64,000 bases of DNA from Gemmatimonadota bacterium. Its GTDB lineage: Bacteria > Gemmatimonadota > Gemmatimonadetes > Longimicrobiales > Gaopeijiaceae. The notes under the pieces are model-generated. The model did no database searches and was not told the DNA's origin. It was given only the letters and a program-made list of their open reading frames with translations. Where the stretch lies: NCBI GenBank assembly GCA_040882465.1, contig JBBEBG010000008.1, forward strand, positions 85,836-149,835, given 5' to 3'. The translations under genes were made by a program, and so were the position numbers. Below, in pieces: positions 1 through 8,380 of the stretch (position 1 is the stretch's first letter; each line of letters opens with the position of its first letter).

Positions 1-786
1 TTGGACGCCGTGTACGGGGAGCGGGATGTGCCGAGCGGGTGGGAGGCCACAATTACTGCGGGGCGGAGCGTCGGCGGTGCGGGGGGAGGCGACCGCCCTT
101 CCGACCTCTTCACGGGTGGCTCGCTCCTCGCGGGATGGGCAAGACCGCACAGCGTGGGACAGCTCCGGGTCGGTGTGGAAGGGAGGCGTCTGGACGCGAC
201 CGAAGCGGGCCCCGCGGGTTGGCGGGACGTCCTCGTGGAGACCCAGGGCACTCTTTTTCTGACACCGGAATGGACCGGTGTGCAATCGTTCGTGTTCCGA
301 GGCGCCTTCCATGGCGGTTGGAGAGCGACCTCTCCCTTTCAGATCACCCTCGGAGGGCCCGAGGGGGTTCGCGGATTCGGCGATGCGGAGTTTCCTGGAG
401 GGAGGCGGGTCGTGATCTCCATTGAAGCGCGGCTGGGGAGCCCCAATCCTTTCCCCGAATTCCTCGACCTGGGCTTGACGGTCTTCGGCGATGCCGGAAC
501 GGTTTGGGGCGGGGATGCCCCTTTCGGCGCCGACTCCGCGTGGAAGGGGACTCTCGGCGCGGGGCTCCGCGTCGGGTTTCCGGCCGGGAGCTCGTCGGTC
601 ATACGATTCGATCTCGCATATCCGGTCGGACGGGGTGCCGAGACGGGATCGCCGATCCTCAGAATCTCTGCGAAGGAGTGGATTGGGGTGATCGGGGACA
701 CACGCAACCCCCAGCTCGCTCGAAGCCGGCGAAGCGGAATCCAGAGCGACTACGTGGGCGCCGCGCGAGACGAGGGCGCGCGGTGA
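1..786 (+). CDS. Omp85/ShlB-type outer-membrane beta-barrel protein, C-terminal part (5' end outside window)
   Basis: Only the last 261 residues are visible and the reading frame is open at base 1, so the true start lies outside. The segment has alternating amphipathic strands rich in Gly, aromatic and Asp residues. Its key feature is the GGPEGVRGF stretch at about residues 118-126, followed by a run resembling FGDAGTVW. Both are typical of the C-terminal barrel of the Omp85 superfamily (BamA/TamA, and the ShlB/FhaC two-partner secretion porins). The role would be insertion or export of proteins at the outer membrane. The ending (GARSRR-like, basic, no terminal Phe) suggests a short tail after the last strand. 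It stops 34 bases before the methyltransferase gene on the same strand and may be co-transcribed with it. Which subfamily it belongs to cannot be decided without the missing POTRA region. Confidence 0.6.
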   Translation: MDAVYGERDVPSGWEATITAGRSVGGAGGGDRPSDLFTGGSLLAGWARPHSVGQLRVGVEGRRLDATEAGPAGWRDVLVETQGTLFLTPEWTGVQSFVFRGAFHGGWRATSPFQITLGGPEGVRGFGDAEFPGGRRVVISIEARLGSPNPFPEFLDLGLTVFGDAGTVWGGDAPFGADSAWKGTLGAGLRVGFPAGSSSVIRFDLAYPVGRGAETGSPILRISAKEWIGVIGDTRNPQLARSRRSGIQSDYVGAARDEGAR

Positions 787-820
787 CCGCGATTCCACGG
801 CGAATCGGCGCTGCCAGGGC

Positions 821-1549
821 ATGGGAGTGAGCAGGTTCGGCGCCTTCCCCGGTTCCGGTCCGAGGATTCGTGGGCACGAGCTCCTAGACGAGCCGGAAAT
901 CTCGACGACGGCCCTTCGCCTCGCCCTCGGGAATGTGGAGCGCGCAAATCGGTACATCGGAGGAATTCGATCCCTCAAGAGGCACATCGCGCCCTTCACC
1001 GTGGGGCGTGGGACCCTCTCCCTCCTCGACGTCGGGGTGGGGAACGGTGCCGTGCCCCGGCGTATCGCACCCTGGCTCGCTTCGACAGGGACCAGGCTCC
1101 GATGGGTGGGGGTGGACCTCCATCCTCGCGCCCTCCAAGTAGCCCGCCTCGAGGCCCTCGCCGAAGACAGCACCTTCGGACTGGTGCAGGCGGACGCACG
1201 GGCGCTCCCCTTCGCGAACGGGAGCTTCGATGTGAGCACCGCCACCCTCACGCTCCACCACTTCGACGATGCGGACTGCGTGACCGTCCTCTCCGAGATG
1301 GCCCGAGTGAGCCGGTCTGGAGTGATCGTGAGCGATCTGGAACGCCATCCCCTTCACTACCTCGGCGCTCGATTCCTTGCGGAGACCTGGTGGCGGGGCG
1401 ACCCTGTGACGCGTCACGACGCGCCCGTGTCGGTGCTCCGGTCGTTCACCCCATCGGAACTCGGGGCATTGGCCCGAAGAGTTCCGCTCGGCTCCCCGCG
1501 GGTCCGGAGGCACTTTCCCTTCCGACTCGTGCTGGAAGGGCATCCATGA
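821..1549 (+). CDS. Class I SAM-dependent methyltransferase
   Basis: A 242-residue protein with the Rossmann-type methyltransferase fold. Motif I is LLDVGVGNG near residue 67, an acidic motif II follows (GVDLHP), then QADARALPF and the post-motif TLTLHHFDD, all as in UbiE/Methyltransf_11 enzymes. It should transfer a methyl group from S-adenosylmethionine to a small-molecule acceptor; the acceptor is not evident. It is the first of five tightly packed genes. Its stop codon overlaps the ATG of the flavin oxidoreductase (ATGA), which implies translational coupling. With the oxidoreductase, SRPBCC protein and ketosynthase downstream, it looks like a tailoring enzyme of a polyketide- or lipid-like pathway rather than a ubiquinone/menaquinone enzyme. 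Confidence 0.85.
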   Translation: MGVSRFGAFPGSGPRIRGHELLDEPEISTTALRLALGNVERANRYIGGIRSLKRHIAPFTVGRGTLSLLDVGVGNGAVPRRIAPWLASTGTRLRWVGVDLHPRALQVARLEALAEDSTFGLVQADARALPFANGSFDVSTATLTLHHFDDADCVTVLSEMARVSRSGVIVSDLERHPLHYLGARFLAETWWRGDPVTRHDAPVSVLRSFTPSELGALARRVPLGSPRVRRHFPFRLVLEGHP

Positions 1550-2808
1550 CCACCCTTTCGGCCGAGGTGATCGTCGTGGGAGGCGGGCCGGCCGGCGCTG
1601 CCCTGTCGGCCGAGCTCGCCGGCCGCGGGCGGTCCGTGCTCCTCGCGGACCGCGCCACCTTTCCGCGTCCCAAGGCGTGTGGCGAGTGCGTGAATCCCGG
1701 AGCGGTGGCCGCGCTCGGGAGGCTCGGGCTCCTTTCGGGTGTCTACGCCACGAGTCCGGTCACTCTCCGCGGGTGGGAGTTGGTGACGCCGGGTGGGCGG
1801 TCGGCCTGGGCGGCGTTTCCCGGAGGAGCGCGGGCGCTTGGTGTCGACCGGCGCACCTTCGACGCGGCCCTCCTCGCGGAAGCGAGGAGGCGTGGTGTTC
1901 GGGTCATCGAGGGGGTCAGGGTCCGCCACGTCGTAGCGGGCAGCTCCGATGCCGCGGCCCGCGCTTCGGGCGACAGGCACTCGGGAGAAAAGTATGTTCT
2001 CGAGGGCGATATACTCGTGGGCGCGGACGGCCTGCGTTCCGTCGTGGCGCGGGAGGTGGGAGCGCTCCGTCGGAGGCCTCGTCTCCGAAAGAGCTCTCTG
2101 ACCTGGCGCATTCGCGGGTTCGGTCCGACCCGCGACCGGGGCCGCCTCTTGTTGGCGAGCGGAATCACCGTGGGACTCGCTCCGGTGCCTGGCGGCCCCG
2201 GCCAGGACGACCGGTGGAACGCGACCCTCGTGGTCGAGGGGAAGGGAAGCGAGGGGCTGCGTGGACGCGGGTGGGCCCTCCTCCGGGACCGACTGGGGCG
2301 CCTTACCCATGACTGGGTGGATGAACCCCGACCGGAGGCGGGGCCCTGGGGGAGCGGACCCTTCGATTGCCCCACGAGCGCGGTGGTGGTTGGGAGGACC
2401 CTCCTCGTGGGAGACGCCGCCGGGTATTACGATCCACTCACCGGTCAGGGAATCTTTCGCGCCCTCCGTGGAGCGGAGCTCGCAGCGGAGGCGATCGATC
2501 GCGCGTTGAAGCGGCCGCGGGAGTCGTCCCCTTCGGAGCCACGGCGGGTGACGCGGCTCGTCGACCGCACGCCCCTCGACGGGTACGCACGATCGTTGGC
2601 CCGGGCCTTCTCGCCCGGGCGCCGGGTCCAAAGGGCAGTGGAGGGGGTGGTTTCGCGCCCCGCGCTCCGAGAACCGGCTCTGGCGATTCTGGGCCGCTGG
2701 CCGGCGGGGGGGCGGCTTCTCGCCGGAGTCACGGGAGACGTGCCGGCGGCGGGAGCCGGGGTCGGGATGAACGAAGACACGCGGAGGCTCGATGCGGACG
2801 GTGGATGA
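1546..2808 (+). CDS. FAD-dependent oxidoreductase, geranylgeranyl-reductase / tryptophan-halogenase-like family
   Basis: A 420-residue flavoprotein. The N-terminus carries the FAD dinucleotide-binding motif GGGPAGAALSAELAGRG (about residues 10-26). CGECVNPGAVAALGRLGL near residue 45 is typical of the geranylgeranyl-reductase-like monooxygenase group. The second flavin motif GDAAGYYDPLTGQGI lies near residue 287. The frame stays open far upstream, but ATG 1546 is chosen because it overlaps the methyltransferase stop and directly precedes the flavin-binding fold. It probably hydroxylates or reduces the product of the neighbouring ketosynthase. The C-terminal region after residue 330 is variable and Arg-rich. 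The substrate is unknown. Confidence 0.85.
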   Translation: MTTLSAEVIVVGGGPAGAALSAELAGRGRSVLLADRATFPRPKACGECVNPGAVAALGRLGLLSGVYATSPVTLRGWELVTPGGRSAWAAFPGGARALGVDRRTFDAALLAEARRRGVRVIEGVRVRHVVAGSSDAAARASGDRHSGEKYVLEGDILVGADGLRSVVAREVGALRRRPRLRKSSLTWRIRGFGPTRDRGRLLLASGITVGLAPVPGGPGQDDRWNATLVVEGKGSEGLRGRGWALLRDRLGRLTHDWVDEPRPEAGPWGSGPFDCPTSAVVVGRTLLVGDAAGYYDPLTGQGIFRALRGAELAAEAIDRALKRPRESSPSEPRRVTRLVDRTPLDGYARSLARAFSPGRRVQRAVEGVVSRPALREPALAILGRWPAGGRLLAGVTGDVPAAGAGVGMNEDTRRLDADGG

Positions 2809-3268
2809 GGCGGTCGCACGGGCACCTCGGGAGATATGCCTGCGTCTCGCCGCCGACGTGGAGCGGTGGCCGGACCACCTCCCGCACTACCGTTGGGTCA
2901 CCTTTCGCGACAGGCGGGGCTTCGCGGACGGGGTCGTGGAGATGGCCGCCTGGCGCCACTTTCCGGGATTTCGTTGGCCGATTTGGTGGGTTTCGGAGAT
3001 GGAGCCGGATCTGGACGCGGGTCGCGTGCGCTACCGTCATATCGGGGGGATCACCCGTGGAATGGAGGTCCTCTGGGAGGTGCGCGGTGAGAGCGAGGAG
3101 AAGACGCGCATGAAAATCGTCCACGAGTGGTCGGGGCCTCGTTGGCCCCTGATCGGCAATCTAGCGGCCAGCCTGGTGATTGGACCCCACTTCATCTCGC
3201 ACATCGCCGGACGCACACTCGCCGGAATCGTACGGGCCGCCGAAGCCGCACACGGGGACGGGACGTGA
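2792..3268 (+). CDS. SRPBCC (START/Bet v1-like, polyketide cyclase type) family protein
   Basis: A 158-residue protein. It starts 17 bases inside the end of the oxidoreductase gene and ends in a GTGA overlap with the ketosynthase gene. The opening (predicted strand, then VERWPDHLPHYRWV) and the long C-terminal amphipathic helix fit the SRPBCC helix-grip fold used by aromatase/cyclases, lipid carriers and coenzyme Q-binding proteins. The WWVSEMEPDLDAGRVRY segment is a conserved block seen in SRPBCC proteins of ketosynthase clusters, in my recollection. A role as a cyclase or carrier for the cluster's hydrophobic intermediate is inferred from position, not shown by catalytic residues. Confidence 0.75.
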   Translation: MRTVDEAVARAPREICLRLAADVERWPDHLPHYRWVTFRDRRGFADGVVEMAAWRHFPGFRWPIWWVSEMEPDLDAGRVRYRHIGGITRGMEVLWEVRGESEEKTRMKIVHEWSGPRWPLIGNLAASLVIGPHFISHIAGRTLAGIVRAAEAAHGDGT

Positions 3269-4611
3269 CCGGCCGGACGGGGGACGAGGGTGCGACGAAC
3301 GGAACCGAGAAGGATCAAGCCGGCGCGGCTGCGAGTTGGAGAGCGAATGGGGCGCCACTCCCGCGCCGCGTAGTCGTGACCGGGATCGGTATCGTGACTG
3401 CGGCGGGAGTCGGCGTGAAGTCCTTTTGGGAGAATCTGCGCGTCCTCCGATCCCCCGTCGCCAAGATCACCCGCTTCGATGCCTCACTCTTTCGGACGCA
3501 GATCGCGGCCGAGGCGAATGAGTTCAACCCCGAGGACTTCCTCGAGAGAAACCAGGTTCGGCGGCTCGATCGTTTTGGTCAGCTCTCTCTCGCGACTGCC
3601 CACCAGGCGCTGGACGACGCGGGGCTGGACACCTCCACGCTCCCTGGGGACCGCGTCGCGGTCCAGATGGGCTCGGCCCTCGGCGGAATCGCCCACGCGG
3701 AAGCGCAGATGCATGGCTTCATCAGCGCCGGCGTGCGGGGGGTGGACCCCCGCCTCGCCCTCACCGTCTATTGCGGAGCATCGAGCTGCAACGTGGCCAT
3801 CGAGTTCGGCTTCCATGGGCCCAATTCGACCAACGCGATGAGTTGCGCGTCCGGCACCATCGCAGTCGGGGACGCGTTTCGCCTGATTCGCGATGGAAGC
3901 GCTGACGTTGCGCTTGCGGGCGGGATCGAAGCCCCCCTCGCCCCCCTCACGTTTGGCGCATTCGCGCTGATTCGGGCGATGAGCACGCGAAACGACGATC
4001 CGGCGCACGCTTGCCGCCCGTTCGACCGGGACCGTGACGGCTTTGTGATGGGAGAGGGTGGAGCGGTGCTCGTCCTGGAGGAGGAGGAGCGGGCCCGCGC
4101 CCGAGGGGCGCCCCTGTACGCTCGGATCTCCGGGTATGGGACGACAAACGACGCCCACCACATGACGGCGCCGCGCCCCGACGGACTACAGGCCGCACGC
4201 GCCATCACCGACGCCCTCGCGAGCGCCGGAGTCGGACCGGACGAAGTGGACTACGTGAACGCACATGGGTCCTCGACCCCCCTGAACGACTCCACTGAAT
4301 CTCGGGCGATCCGGATCGCGCTCGGCGAACGCGCGGGGCGGATCCCGGTGAGCGGTACGAAAGCCTACTACGGGCATGCGCTCGGAGCTTCCGGCGCGAT
4401 CGAGGCCGCGGTCTGCGCGCTCGCGATCCGTGACGGCTGGATCCCGGGGACGCTGAACCTCGAGCAGGCCGGAGAGGACTGCGATCTCGACTATGTCTCC
4501 GGGGAAGGGCGCTCGCAGCCCCTTCGTCACGTGATCAGCAACTCCTTCGGGTTTGGAGGCATCAACGCGAGCCTCGTTCTCTCGGCTCCGGAGGCTGCGT
4601 CCCCTCCCTGA
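3265..4611 (+). CDS. Beta-ketoacyl-ACP synthase (KAS II/FabF-like)
   Basis: A 448-residue thiolase-fold ketosynthase. The catalytic Cys lies in SCASGTIAVGDAF (about C194), the two His in NAHGSSTPLND (H334) and KAYYGHALGASGA (H371), and the conserved Lys is K366. All active-site residues for decarboxylative Claisen condensation are therefore intact. The start is the GTG at 3265, which overlaps the preceding stop (GTGA). It leaves an unusual polar N-terminal extension of about 34 residues before the first strand (PRRVVVTGIGIVT). Housekeeping fabF normally sits beside acpP and fabG. Here there is no ACP and no chain-length-factor partner, and the neighbours are tailoring enzymes, so a secondary-metabolite or specialised-lipid role is more likely. 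Confidence 0.9.
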   Translation: MTGRTGDEGATNGTEKDQAGAAASWRANGAPLPRRVVVTGIGIVTAAGVGVKSFWENLRVLRSPVAKITRFDASLFRTQIAAEANEFNPEDFLERNQVRRLDRFGQLSLATAHQALDDAGLDTSTLPGDRVAVQMGSALGGIAHAEAQMHGFISAGVRGVDPRLALTVYCGASSCNVAIEFGFHGPNSTNAMSCASGTIAVGDAFRLIRDGSADVALAGGIEAPLAPLTFGAFALIRAMSTRNDDPAHACRPFDRDRDGFVMGEGGAVLVLEEEERARARGAPLYARISGYGTTNDAHHMTAPRPDGLQAARAITDALASAGVGPDEVDYVNAHGSSTPLNDSTESRAIRIALGERAGRIPVSGTKAYYGHALGASGAIEAAVCALAIRDGWIPGTLNLEQAGEDCDLDYVSGEGRSQPLRHVISNSFGFGGINASLVLSAPEAASPP

Positions 4612-5600
4612 TGACATTCCTTCAGGAGCTCCCGGTTCCGGAGTGGGCGGCCCTCGTGCCGCTGGCTCTGGCTCTCGGGGTCGTCATGTATCTCACCCTC
4701 CTCGGACTGGCGGTCGTCCCGCATGTCCCGGCGGCGCCCCCCCTCCCCGGCGACCTCGAGTTCCTCGCGACGCCCTCCGTCATGGTCCCCGCCGCCCTTC
4801 TCTACCTGCTGGGATGGATGGTCCGGCGGCGGCGGATCCCCGAGCTCGTCTGGGAGGGCGGAAACGTCGGGGTGCGCGCGATCGCCGCCGGGCTTCTGGC
4901 CCTTCTCGTGATTCCTGAGGGGGGAGTGGCCGGGAAAGCCGCGGCGGCCCTCGGCACCGGAGTTGCGGCCGGATTGCTTCAGCTCCTTCGCCTGGGTTGG
5001 ATCACACTCGACCATCAGGGCGGGATTGTCCCCGCGCGGAGGTGGATCCAGAAGCTCGGCGCGGACACGGGCGCGCTCGGGCTCCTCTGGCTCACCCTTC
5101 TCTCGCCCGGGCCGGCCGCGCTCCTTGCCGGCGTCGTGCTCGTGGCGCTCGCGGCGGGAGGGGGCCCTGCGTACCGCGCTGGAAGGCTTTCCCTCGTGGC
5201 GCTGGTCGGACTCTTCCGGGTTGCCGCGGGACGGTCGGGATGGCGCCATCGCCGCGCACTTCCGAGCCGGGTCGCGCGCCGCGTTCGTTCCGGGCACCTG
5301 GATGGCAAGGCCGGGATCCGGGCGGCGCCTGCGGCGCTCCTTCGCAGGGACGGGGGCCGCTCCTTCCAGGACGGGTGGCTCGTCGCCAGCGCCGAGGGAC
5401 CATGGTTCCTACCGAGGTCCGGTCGCGTGCGCGAGGGTTTCCCGCTCGCGCACCGCGTGATTGGAGTCCCAATCCGAAGTCCCCTTCTCACAGAAGTGGA
5501 ACTCCGCGACCCGGGAGGAGATATGATTTTGATGGTTCCGGTCGGCGGCCCCGGGCCGGAGGAACTTGCGGGAGTCTTCGAGCGATTCGAAAACCTTTGA
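4611..5600 (+). CDS. Membrane protein of unknown function, possibly DUF4126-like
   Basis: A 329-residue protein whose ATG shares one base with the ketosynthase stop, so it belongs to the same transcript. The first 200 residues contain about five or six hydrophobic segments separated by short loops. The pattern around residues 50-105 (helix, WMVRRRRIPELVW, helix) resembles DUF4126 membrane proteins, but I am not certain. From about residue 205 to the end it is soluble and basic, with a predicted beta-rich part (EGPWFLPRSGRVREG and a final MILMVPVGGPGPEEL). It may anchor or export the product of the cluster. No catalytic motif was recognised. Confidence 0.6.
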   Translation: MTFLQELPVPEWAALVPLALALGVVMYLTLLGLAVVPHVPAAPPLPGDLEFLATPSVMVPAALLYLLGWMVRRRRIPELVWEGGNVGVRAIAAGLLALLVIPEGGVAGKAAAALGTGVAAGLLQLLRLGWITLDHQGGIVPARRWIQKLGADTGALGLLWLTLLSPGPAALLAGVVLVALAAGGGPAYRAGRLSLVALVGLFRVAAGRSGWRHRRALPSRVARRVRSGHLDGKAGIRAAPAALLRRDGGRSFQDGWLVASAEGPWFLPRSGRVREGFPLAHRVIGVPIRSPLLTEVELRDPGGDMILMVPVGGPGPEELAGVFERFENL

Positions 5601-5758
5601 CTCCGGAATCGCCTGTTTATAGCTTTTGGCCACCGGATAGAGACCGCACTCCCTGAGGCCCCTGGCCATCGCCATACCGCGCAAGGCGTAGGGCCCCATA
5701 ATCTTTTACGTCTCATCCCTAGTCGGGTTTCCTGCCGAACCCCTTTGAGAGAGGTAGC

Positions 5759-6628
5759 GTGGAACGGATGTTTTCCTCGTCTCGTGGTCTGGATTCCTTC
5801 GACCAGTACCTGCAGGACGTGGAGAAGTACCCGCTCATCCAGGATCCCGAGGAGGAGCGCGCCCTGGCCCGCCGCGCCCGGGCCGGGGACAAGGAAGCGG
5901 CCGAGCGCCTGGTGACCGCGAACCTCCGGTTCGTCATCTCCTATGTGAAGAAGTACCAGGGACGTGGGCTCGGCCTCGCCGAACTCGTCTGTATCGGGAA
6001 TGAGGGGCTCCTGAAGGCGGTAAAGAAGTTCGATCCCGATAAGGGGGTCAAATTCATCTCCTACGCGGTCTGGTGGATTCGCCAGACCGTCCTCCAGGCC
6101 CTCGCCGAACAGACGCGTTCCGTCCGGATCCCCCTCAACCAGAATTCGAACCTCGCCCGCCTCGCCCGTACCAACACCGCCCTGACCCAAGCGCTCGGCC
6201 GTCCCCCGACGGACCAGGAGATCGCCGACGACATGGTCGAGCCGGTTGACACGGTCCGGGCGCTGCGCCGGGTGGCGGCAAGCGAGCTCTCCCTCGACGC
6301 CCCGATCGACCGAAGCGACCGCGACAGCGCCTCCTTCGGGGAGCGCTTCGCCGGAGTGGACTCGAGCGACATCGAGCAGGACGTCGAAGCGATCGCCCGG
6401 CGCGACTTCCTCGAGTCCATGTTCGAGAGTTATCTGACCGAGCGGGAACGAAAGATCCTCTATCTGTACTACGGCCTCGACGACGGCGAGGAGCGCACCC
6501 TCGAGGAGATCGGCTCACTCCTCGGCGTCACGCGCGAACGGATCCGCCAGATTCGCAACCGGGCGTTCGAGAAGCTCCGCGAAAGCCCCCACGGTGAGTC
6601 GCTCTCCGGATTCTGGACCGCCAACTGA
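5759..6628 (+). CDS. RNA polymerase sigma factor, sigma-70 family, RpoD-like compact form
   Basis: A 289-residue sigma factor with region 1.2 (DSFDQYLQDVEKYPLI), 2 (NLRFVISYVKKYQGRGLG), 2.4 (FISYAVWWIRQTVLQALAEQ), 3 and 4 (LLGVTRERIRQIRNRAFEKL). Region 1.1 and the large non-conserved insert of E. coli RpoD are missing, as in short primary sigmas of Bacteroidota-type bacteria. GTG 5759 is preferred over ATG 5768 because GAGAGAGG (5747-5754) lies at good spacing. In region 2.2 the usual LIQEGN motif reads LVCIGN (C78-I79), so two residues normally contacting the beta' coiled coil are changed. A second sigma of similar build is at 58895. It converges on ssb with a 27-base gap. Confidence 0.93.
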   Translation: MERMFSSSRGLDSFDQYLQDVEKYPLIQDPEEERALARRARAGDKEAAERLVTANLRFVISYVKKYQGRGLGLAELVCIGNEGLLKAVKKFDPDKGVKFISYAVWWIRQTVLQALAEQTRSVRIPLNQNSNLARLARTNTALTQALGRPPTDQEIADDMVEPVDTVRALRRVAASELSLDAPIDRSDRDSASFGERFAGVDSSDIEQDVEAIARRDFLESMFESYLTERERKILYLYYGLDDGEERTLEEIGSLLGVTRERIRQIRNRAFEKLRESPHGESLSGFWTAN

Positions 6629-6655
6629 TCTCCGGGTCCCCACGGGACCTTCTTC

Positions 6656-7021
6656 TCAGTCCTCTTCCTCCCCCTCGCCCGACCCGTTGTTCGGCGGCGT
6701 GAGAAGGACCAGCTCGCGGACATTCACCTCCGCGGTCGGAATCGTCACTCCATCCCTCTCGTACGAGTCGTACTCGAGCCGCCCCTCGACGTAGACGCGG
6801 TCCCCTTTCTTCACGTACTCCTCCGCGAACGCCGCCAGTCGGTTCCAGAGGGTAACCCGGTGCCAATCCGTACGCTCGCGCTCCTCCTCCCCGCCGGCGA
6901 CGATCCGGTGGTTCGTCGCGAGAGAAAAGTGAGCCACCTTCGTGCCGCTCTGGGTCTCGCGCACCTCCGGGTCCCTCCCGACATGTCCAATGAGGGTGAT
7001 TTTGTTGATCGACCGGCTCAT
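6656..7021 (-). CDS. ssb: Single-stranded DNA-binding protein
   Basis: A 121-residue protein with the bacterial SSB OB-fold. It begins MSRSINKITLIGHVGRDPE and continues with HFSLATN, WHRVTLWNRLAAFAEEYVKKGDRVYVEGRL, and ends soon after the fold. The frame is open further upstream, but ATG 7021 is chosen because AGGAGG lies seven bases before it and it matches the family start. It would coat single strands during replication and repair as a tetramer. The C-terminus is very short and acidic (NNGSGEGEEED) and lacks the Pro-Phe-ended tip that normally recruits partner proteins. It may be an auxiliary SSB or a lineage variant. Confidence 0.93.
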   Translation of the reverse strand: MSRSINKITLIGHVGRDPEVRETQSGTKVAHFSLATNHRIVAGGEEERERTDWHRVTLWNRLAAFAEEYVKKGDRVYVEGRLEYDSYERDGVTIPTAEVNVRELVLLTPPNNGSGEGEEED

Positions 7022-7298
7022 CTCGCCTCCTCGCGTCTTCTTCGTGGGTCTCGGGTCCGGTCTCGGGGGTGTCGGGACGGACCAAGGAAGCCCCAAGTTG
7101 AAGAGAGGAAGGGGGCGTCTCCATGGCCCGGCGGGCCGTAGTCACGGGTCCGCGAACGCGTTGGAGCGGGGTGCGGCGCCAGGGCCGGTCGCCCCACACC
7201 GTGGCCGGCCGTTAGAACATCTGCACCACCCGACTCGTATTGAGCTCGAAGGCCCCAGTGCGCTCGGTCGGGTCGCCCAACGATCCTGAGGGAACGCG

Positions 7299-8318
7299 AT
7301 GTACACGAACTGCATGTTCTGCAGCCGCCCGCTCGGAAACAACGAAGTCATCGAGCACTTTCCCATCGGACGCCGCCTGGCCTTCGACGCCGAGCGGGGG
7401 CGCCTCTGGGTCGTCTGCCGGAAGTGCGAGCGTTGGAACCTCACCCCCATGGAAGAGCGGTGGGAGGCTGTCGAAAGCTGTGAGCGCATCTTCCGGGACA
7501 CACGGGTTCGAGTCTCCACGGACAACGTGGGGCTGGCGAGGCACCGAGAGGGGCTCGAGCTGGTCCGGATCGGGCGGCCACTCCGCCCCGAGTTCGCGGC
7601 CTGGCGCTATGGCGATCAGTTCGGTCGGCGCCGAAAGCGCGCGATCCTCTATGGCGTGGGTGGGGCCGCGCTCATCGGGGGCCTCCAGATCAGCCTGACG
7701 TTCGTGGGTGGGATCGGCGCCAACACCTGGTTTGTATGGAACGCGTGGGCCACGGGGCGAACTGCGGTCAAGCTACGCACCGACGACGGACGGCTCATCA
7801 AGCTGAACCGGCAGGATCTGAAAGGGGCTCGCATTCTACCGGGGGCGGATGGGGCCGGCTACTCACTCGAAGTGCGGAAGGGAAGGAAGAGGTTTCCCTT
7901 CGAGGGCGAGGAGGCGGAGCGTCACCTGTCCCGGATCGTCCCCAAGATCAACCACATGGGCGGGAAGAAGGAGGCGGTCCAGGCGGCCGTCGCGCAGATC
8001 GAGGAGGCGGGGCACCCCGACGCCTTCCTCGCCGACGTCGTGACCGGAAGCGGAAATGGTTACAGGGACAGAAAAGGTGTCCCCGGCTACCTGAACAAGA
8101 TGCCCGCGCCGACGAAGCTCGCCCTCGAGATGGCGCTCCACGAAGAGCAGGAGCGCCGTGCCCTCGCCGGGGAGCTCTGGCTCCTGGAAGAGGCGTGGAA
8201 GGAGGCGGAAGAAATCGCGGCGATCGCCGATAACCTCCTCCTCCCATCCGGCGTGGAGGAGTTCATCGCGAGACACCGGAGAGGGGAAGAGCCGGAGAGA
8301 GAGGGAGAAATGGCTTAG
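7299..8318 (+). CDS. Conserved protein of unknown function with N-terminal zinc-ribbon-like cysteines and a membrane segment
   Basis: A 339-residue protein. It opens with CMFC at residues 5-8, and CRKC follows near residue 45, giving a CX2C-CX2C zinc-ribbon-like module. The next block (LWVVCRKCERWNLTPMEERW) is highly ordered. One or two hydrophobic stretches at about residues 112-145 should span or touch the membrane. The C-terminal half is charged and helical (ALEMALHEEQERRALAGELW). I recall similar hypothetical proteins in Gemmatimonadota but no assigned function. GAGGG six bases before ATG 7299 supports the start. It is divergent from ssb and convergent with polA. Confidence 0.7.
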   Translation: MYTNCMFCSRPLGNNEVIEHFPIGRRLAFDAERGRLWVVCRKCERWNLTPMEERWEAVESCERIFRDTRVRVSTDNVGLARHREGLELVRIGRPLRPEFAAWRYGDQFGRRRKRAILYGVGGAALIGGLQISLTFVGGIGANTWFVWNAWATGRTAVKLRTDDGRLIKLNRQDLKGARILPGADGAGYSLEVRKGRKRFPFEGEEAERHLSRIVPKINHMGGKKEAVQAAVAQIEEAGHPDAFLADVVTGSGNGYRDRKGVPGYLNKMPAPTKLALEMALHEEQERRALAGELWLLEEAWKEAEEIAAIADNLLLPSGVEEFIARHRRGEEPEREGEMA

Positions 8319-8380
8319 GGAAGCGGGGGGCGCGGTCCCGCTCCTCCCGGGTCGAGCCTCGTTCGGCCTCCCCCCACGCC

